Positions 60,109 to 64,000 of a stretch of DNA of 64,000 nucleotides are shown here, in pieces. The position numbers and the translations under genes were made by a program. Position 1 is the first letter of the stretch, and every line of letters begins with the position of its first letter. The stretch is from positions 62,001-126,000 of the forward strand of contig NZ_FCOK02000015.1 of NCBI RefSeq assembly GCF_001544555.2, written 5' to 3'. The notes under the pieces were generated by a model, which worked only from the letters and a program-made list of their open reading frames with translations, had not been told where the DNA came from and ran no database searches. This DNA is from Caballeronia udeis (GTDB taxonomy: Bacteria; Pseudomonadota; Gammaproteobacteria; Burkholderiales; Burkholderiaceae).

Positions 60109-60735
60109 TCAGCGTGCCATCGAGATGATTCCGTTCACCAGCTGACTGAACATCGCGGTATCCCCTCCCGTAAATTCCGGCGTCACGATGTAAGTTCCTG
60201 CAACCGAAACGGCCGGCGTGTTGGTGATCTGCAATGACTTCTGGAGCACCAGAAGCGACTGCAGACTAGCCCTGAGCGTGTCACCGTGCGCCTGCACCAG
60301 TGCCGGCACCGATACCGGCACGTGCGCCGCACGCCCTATCCTGTCAATGCCCGCCCAATTCAGCGTGGACAACCCTTTATCCTGCACCCCTATAAATGCC
60401 GCTTCCATAAAGTTATGTATGTACGCTGGGTAATACTTCTGCACAGCGAGATAACTCAACGCAAACTGGATTCCATCGGCTTTATTGACGAGCGGCGTAA
60501 AAGCAAAGGTTTTATCCTGTGGCAGTGTCGCCTCCAGATTCTTGAAGAACTGGAAATACATACGGGAGAACGGGCAGCTAGGCGAAAAGAAGACCCGTAC
60601 AGTCTCCTCATCGCCCGCAACGGGCTTGACCTGCAGGTACGGCTTGAGCTGCTCCATGCCGGCCGGAACCTGGGCGTGAGCAGCAACGGGCAGCGCTACG
60701 GCGACGGCCAGAACCAGTGACGCGAGTCGCTTCAT
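60109..60735 (-). CDS. DsbA-like thiol:disulfide protein
   Basis: A 208-residue periplasmic protein. The ATG at 60735 gives a clean signal (LASLVLAVAVALPVAAHAQV). The thioredoxin fold has FFSPSCPFSRMYFQFF, that is CPFS instead of CPxC, and cis-Pro in ITNTPAVSV. With a single active-site Cys it cannot be a normal oxidase; it may be an isomerase- or chaperone-like partner. Its start lies 1-2 bp after the stop of the ATPase gene. Confidence 0.85.
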   Translation of the reverse strand: MKRLASLVLAVAVALPVAAHAQVPAGMEQLKPYLQVKPVAGDEETVRVFFSPSCPFSRMYFQFFKNLEATLPQDKTFAFTPLVNKADGIQFALSYLAVQKYYPAYIHNFMEAAFIGVQDKGLSTLNWAGIDRIGRAAHVPVSVPALVQAHGDTLRASLQSLLVLQKSLQITNTPAVSVAGTYIVTPEFTGGDTAMFSQLVNGIISMAR

Positions 60736-60736
60736 A

Positions 60737-62251
60737 TCAGACCTCTTCGGCTTCGATAACTTCGGTGATGGCGTCAACCTGCGCACGGTCCATATGTGCC
60801 GAAAGCGGTTCGTCGCTACCGGCATCGGCCGCCTGGTGGTAAGCGTCGATCGCGTTCGCAACCTGGACATAGTTCAATCCGTGTGTCTTGGAAAGTCGAA
60901 CGCGAAGGCTCGGATGCGCCTCCGCGTCGATGTTCCCTTCGAGTTTGGTAACGACTTCCGCCATGGTCGACCCAAACGACTGAACGGCGCGAATGCCGGC
61001 CACCGCGAGAGGCTCGAACTGGTCCTGCTCGCAAGCAGCGCGATAGATCGCGGAAGTGTCAACCCGGTCGGCTTGCAGCAAGCCCTTGATTTCAGGAGTC
61101 GTCGTGATGACTTCAAGGAGCGCAACCTTGCCCTTCTTCACGCCATCCTTAACCTCCGTGATGGTGTCTCCGAGATACATTCCGTTGGACTTCAACCAGA
61201 ACTGCTCATCCCGGGTCAGCCTGCGGGTCGTGGGCACGCCTTCGTAGCGATCTATGAGCCGCTGCGCAACCACCAGTTTCAGCACCTGCGCGACACGGTA
61301 CGCGTCGCGCACCTTGTCCTCGGTCAGATCAATGGAGCGGGAATACGTCTCGAAGCTGCTGTTGGTGTGAAGTGTTGCAAGCACCAGATGCCCCGTTTGC
61401 GCGGCCTGCAGGGCGATCTCCATCGTCTCCGAGTCGCGGATCTCGGCCACCATGATGATGTCCGGATCCTGACGCAGCGAAGAGCGCAACGCGCGTTTGA
61501 ACGTGATGTTGCCGCCAATCTGGACCTGCGTAATTGGCCCGTCGCCGCGAATAGCGATTTCCACCGGGTTTTCAATCGTGTGGATCGCTTTCTGCTCGTC
61601 GTTCAACCAGTCCAGCATCGCGTTGAGCAATGTGGTCTTCCCCGATCCTGTAGGGCCAGTGACGAGGATCAGTCCACTAGGCTCCGAAAGCGCGCGCAGG
61701 ATCGTGCGAAGCAGCGCATAAGAAAGACGAAGCTCATGGAGCTTTGGAGCGCGCTGCGGGTCGAGTAGCCGGCACTTGAACGAGAACCCGTTATAGGTCT
61801 TCGTGTATTCGACCCGCACGTCAACCATATACAAGGATTCACCCTCGAACGGTCGCAGGCCATGTTCGCGAGCGAACTCGGCCGGTAGCTCCAGCTCGAA
61901 ACGGGTAGACGCAATTTCAGGGGTCGTGGCGCCTTGCGATGTACCAGTCAGTTGGAACATCTTGGTTTCCCAATGTCGGCCAATCGCCGCACCGTCGTAT
62001 CTGAACTTGAAGTTCTTGAATCCGCCCGGAGTGCGGACATTCACAAACACGTCGGGCGAGTCCCTGTGGCCGCGCCCACTTATGTGGACATCGGATGACT
62101 GCGTGACGATCGCCCACACGAATAGCTGGCGTATGGCCTGCTCGATGGGCGCATGCTCGCTCGAACCCTCCTTCACCATCATGATCGCCCTCCGCTGGTC
62201 AGGCGTCAGGGCATCCAGTCCCTTTACTGCAGGTAGATCTTTCTCGGCCAT
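60737..62251 (-). CDS. GspE/PilT/DotB-type secretion ATPase
   Basis: A 504-residue hexameric-type ATPase. The N-terminal domain has SSDVHISGRG; the motor has Walker A ILVTGPTGSGKTTLLNAMLD, Asp box and Walker B RQDPDIIMVAEIRDSETMEI and His box AAQTGHLVLATLHTNSSFET. The last 130 residues form an extension without the GspE zinc motif. It could serve a type IV pilus-like or I-type function. F-type systems have no VirB11-like ATPase, so its presence next to the transfer operon is unexpected. Operon with the DsbA-like gene. Confidence 0.9.
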   Translation of the reverse strand: MAEKDLPAVKGLDALTPDQRRAIMMVKEGSSEHAPIEQAIRQLFVWAIVTQSSDVHISGRGHRDSPDVFVNVRTPGGFKNFKFRYDGAAIGRHWETKMFQLTGTSQGATTPEIASTRFELELPAEFAREHGLRPFEGESLYMVDVRVEYTKTYNGFSFKCRLLDPQRAPKLHELRLSYALLRTILRALSEPSGLILVTGPTGSGKTTLLNAMLDWLNDEQKAIHTIENPVEIAIRGDGPITQVQIGGNITFKRALRSSLRQDPDIIMVAEIRDSETMEIALQAAQTGHLVLATLHTNSSFETYSRSIDLTEDKVRDAYRVAQVLKLVVAQRLIDRYEGVPTTRRLTRDEQFWLKSNGMYLGDTITEVKDGVKKGKVALLEVITTTPEIKGLLQADRVDTSAIYRAACEQDQFEPLAVAGIRAVQSFGSTMAEVVTKLEGNIDAEAHPSLRVRLSKTHGLNYVQVANAIDAYHQAADAGSDEPLSAHMDRAQVDAITEVIEAEEV

Positions 62252-62311
62252 CCTAGCCCCCGTTTACTGTTCTGACTCGTTAGGTTGTCGCGCTTTCGTC
62301 AAGCACTCAAA

Positions 62312-62346
62312 TATTGATTTGAGTCGGCAATGGAACTGATTATAAT
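62312..62346 (+). promoter_or_regulatory. Shared bipartite promoter motif, copy 3
   Basis: TATTGATT, 15 bases, then ACTGATTATAAT. TTGAGT and TATAAT are 16 bp apart. A CTCAAAT-ATTG-ATTTGAG dyad overlaps the -35. It lies 28 bp before the ATG of the Sel1-repeat gene. Confidence 0.65.
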
Positions 62347-62374
62347 TTAACTATACCTAGCTCTCAACATAACG

Positions 62375-63559
62375 ATGCAGACCAATGTCCCGGGTGTTCG
62401 CCGTCCAGTCGCCATGTGCTCAAGCGCAGTCCTGGCCGCGCTATTCTGTACCGCGGCGTTTGCGCAAGGCATGCCGACGACGCCCGAGAGCGTGAAGGGC
62501 TTCGCCGAGTCAACGTTCAATTCAGAAGTCTTCAAAGGACTGGTACAGAACTACCAGCATCAAAATTCGGCGGTCGTCAATAGCGTGAACGATCTCGCTG
62601 TCGCACAGGGCAAGACTGCGCTGCCGAAAGCATCGGAATATGGCGACAGGATTCGCTACGGAACCCATAACGTTGTGACCAACGACGGAGAAACGATCGT
62701 TTCGTGGATGATCCAACTGACCGGCGCGAACGCCGCACAACGGAAAGACTTCCTGACAAAGCTTGCCAATCTGGCTTCCCAGCGCAACCCTGAAGCAATG
62801 ACCTTCGAGGGTTTTGTGTCCGAGTATGGTCTCTTCGGCGAACCGCAAAGCGTCCCGAAAGCTATGGACCTGTACCGGAACGCTGCGGCATTCAACTACC
62901 AGCCGGCGATCTACGATCTCGCCGTTGCCGCTGCGTATGGCAAGGGCCAACGCCCGGACCCCGGCACGGCGTCCGCGCTGATAAGTCAGGCTGCAGCCAT
63001 CGCTCCGGATGCCTCCTACCGTGTCTGTGGATTCGGCGCGTTTCTCAGCTATCGCCAGGGCGATCAGCAACGGGCGCTGACCTATACAAAATCCTGCTGG
63101 TCCGATCTCGCGGGCATTCCGAAAGCGCTGTACAACGATCAGGTCACACCGAATCAACGCGTCATGCTGCTGCGCGCCTCGATCGCGACAGGCGTTGACG
63201 ACGGCTACGGATTGCTCGCGCGCGTCACTCACGACGCCGGGCCAGAGCCCCAGTATCTCGCATGCAAATACATGCTGGTCGACAAATACCGCCGCACGCT
63301 CAACGGCAACACGCTGAAGGACGATGCGGTGAGCTGCTACCGGCAGTCCGGTTCGGCACCTACTGATCCCAAAGAGGCACTTCTCAAGCTCAACACCGTC
63401 GTTCCGGGGATTATCGGGTTCGTGCCTACGGAGATCCGCGCGCTCGAAAAGTCGCGTGCTTCCAACAAGTTTCACTACGCGTGGAGCGTGCCGTACCTGC
63501 CGTTCCGTCAAGAGGACGTGGACCTCTTTTCACCATTCGTAAGTCATACAAAACAATAA
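62375..63559 (+). CDS. Secreted Sel1-like repeat protein
   Basis: A 394-residue exported protein with signal SSAVLAALFCTAAFAQG. Sel1/TPR-like helices lie around 150-230 (YGLFGEPQSVPKAMDLYRNA, AAFNYQPAIYDLAVAAAYGK). It probably acts in the periplasm in protein contacts. Divergent from the ATPase operon and followed 13 bp later by another exported protein gene. Confidence 0.7.
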   Translation: MQTNVPGVRRPVAMCSSAVLAALFCTAAFAQGMPTTPESVKGFAESTFNSEVFKGLVQNYQHQNSAVVNSVNDLAVAQGKTALPKASEYGDRIRYGTHNVVTNDGETIVSWMIQLTGANAAQRKDFLTKLANLASQRNPEAMTFEGFVSEYGLFGEPQSVPKAMDLYRNAAAFNYQPAIYDLAVAAAYGKGQRPDPGTASALISQAAAIAPDASYRVCGFGAFLSYRQGDQQRALTYTKSCWSDLAGIPKALYNDQVTPNQRVMLLRASIATGVDDGYGLLARVTHDAGPEPQYLACKYMLVDKYRRTLNGNTLKDDAVSCYRQSGSAPTDPKEALLKLNTVVPGIIGFVPTEIRALEKSRASNKFHYAWSVPYLPFRQEDVDLFSPFVSHTKQ

Positions 63560-63572
63560 GGGCGAACAAGAA

Positions 63573-64000
63573 ATGAGACTGACCATCTCTGCACTGGCAG
63601 TGAGTGCCATTGCGCTCGTGTTACCGATTGTTGGACACGCGACTGACGACTCGCCAAAGAGCGTACTCACGCAGGCTGTCGTAGACGGAAAGGCAAACGC
63701 GCCTCTTGACGATAACGGACAGTTTGCGGCCGCTATCGCGGCAATCAAGCAAAGGACGGGAAACGACGGCCCGGTGATGCTCTACGCCGCACGCATCCTG
63801 ACTTTCAAGGAACAGCCTCGATGCGGTCGCGTGGCGTACGTGATTGCACAGCCAAGCGCTCACCTTGCGTGGCCAGATATGGGCGGCCAGTTGAACATCT
63901 GCGAGGACGGCCAACCCCCGTTGCGCATGTGCGCCGGTCACCCTGACAAGCTCGTGTTGGCCAACAGCCTTTGCCCGGATCGATCCACGCCAGTGGACAC
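63573..64000 (+). CDS. Exported Cys-containing protein (partial)
   Basis: The first 142 residues of a protein that runs off the window. It has signal LTISALAVSAIALVLPIVGHA and then a stretch with several Cys residues (FKEQPRCGRVAYVI, LNICEDGQPPLRMCAGHPDK, LANSLCPDRS). This pattern would fit the beginning of a TraN-like adhesin, which is otherwise missing from the transfer region, but the evidence is weak. Confidence 0.55.
   Translation, partial: MRLTISALAVSAIALVLPIVGHATDDSPKSVLTQAVVDGKANAPLDDNGQFAAAIAAIKQRTGNDGPVMLYAARILTFKEQPRCGRVAYVIAQPSAHLAWPDMGGQLNICEDGQPPLRMCAGHPDKLVLANSLCPDRSTPVD

Noticed and set aside
1..64000. CRISPR arrays, tRNA or rRNA genes, replication origin with iterons, oriT
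   Set aside because: No regularly spaced repeats, cloverleaf-like sequences, rRNA segments, clear iterons or nic-site motifs were recognised by eye in either strand.

Overview
The window looks like part of a large, GC-rich conjugative plasmid (or plasmid-derived replicon) from the Burkholderiaceae, of the Paraburkholderia/Caballeronia/Burkholderia type. This rests on codon use, protein flavour and an MPF_F (F/SXT-like) type IV secretion cluster; it is an inference, because no rRNA, tRNA or replication gene is present. No relaxase, coupling protein, ParA/ParB pair or replication initiator was seen, so those functions must lie outside the window.

Region 1 (1-10.7 kb) is a nest of mobile elements. 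An IS4-family remnant is followed by a Tn3-family transposon (808-10338) with 38-bp inverted repeats. Its tnpA is split by an IS630-family insertion at a TA dinucleotide. Its divergent tyrosine-recombinase gene is split by a 3.4-kb recombinase-in-trio (RIT) element. A RES-domain gene fragment and a 185-bp Tn3-end-bounded miniature element lie to the right.

Region 2 (10.8-14.4 kb) carries a two-gene SIR2-HerA anti-phage module. Region 3 (14.4-19.2 kb) holds a zinc-ribbon protein, an HU-like protein, unknown genes and a membrane protein behind a P4 Ash-like leader. Region 4 (19.2-21.9 kb) is an orphan type VI effector module: PAAR protein, DUF4123 adaptor, unknown protein, Tox-REase-5-like toxin and Imm52-like immunity protein.

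Region 5 (22-34 kb) is a run of mostly small genes typical of a plasmid leading or maintenance region. It has an Xre/RES toxin-antitoxin pair, an HMCES/YedK-like protein, a ParB-like protein, an orphan imuA with a LexA box, a KorA/TrfB-like repressor and a PD-(D/E)XK nuclease-like protein. Region 6 (34-38.6 kb) has a secreted SGNH esterase lipoprotein, a membrane HExxH protein, a DUF1173 protein and a Zeta-toxin-like P-loop protein fused to a KfrB domain.

Region 7 (39-58 kb) is the mating-pair-formation operon: DsbC-like, lytic transglycosylase, TraW, TraU, TrbC, TraL, TraE, TraK, TraB, TraV, pilin, TraC, TrbI, TraF-type peptidase, TraF, TraH, TraG. Many genes overlap by 4 bp and are probably translationally coupled. 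Region 8 (58-64 kb) has a Gly-rich small peptide gene, a regulator with a duplicated helix-turn-helix, a DsbA-like protein, a GspE/PilT-like ATPase (unexpected in an F-type system) and a divergent Sel1-repeat secreted protein.

Three kinds of repeated DNA site tie the window together. The palindrome TTTCGCATGCGAAA occurs at five intergenic places. A bipartite promoter motif (TATTrATT-N15-AsTGATTAwAAT) occurs upstream of three genes. An inverted repeat (AACATCA-N12-TGATGTT) occurs upstream of two.
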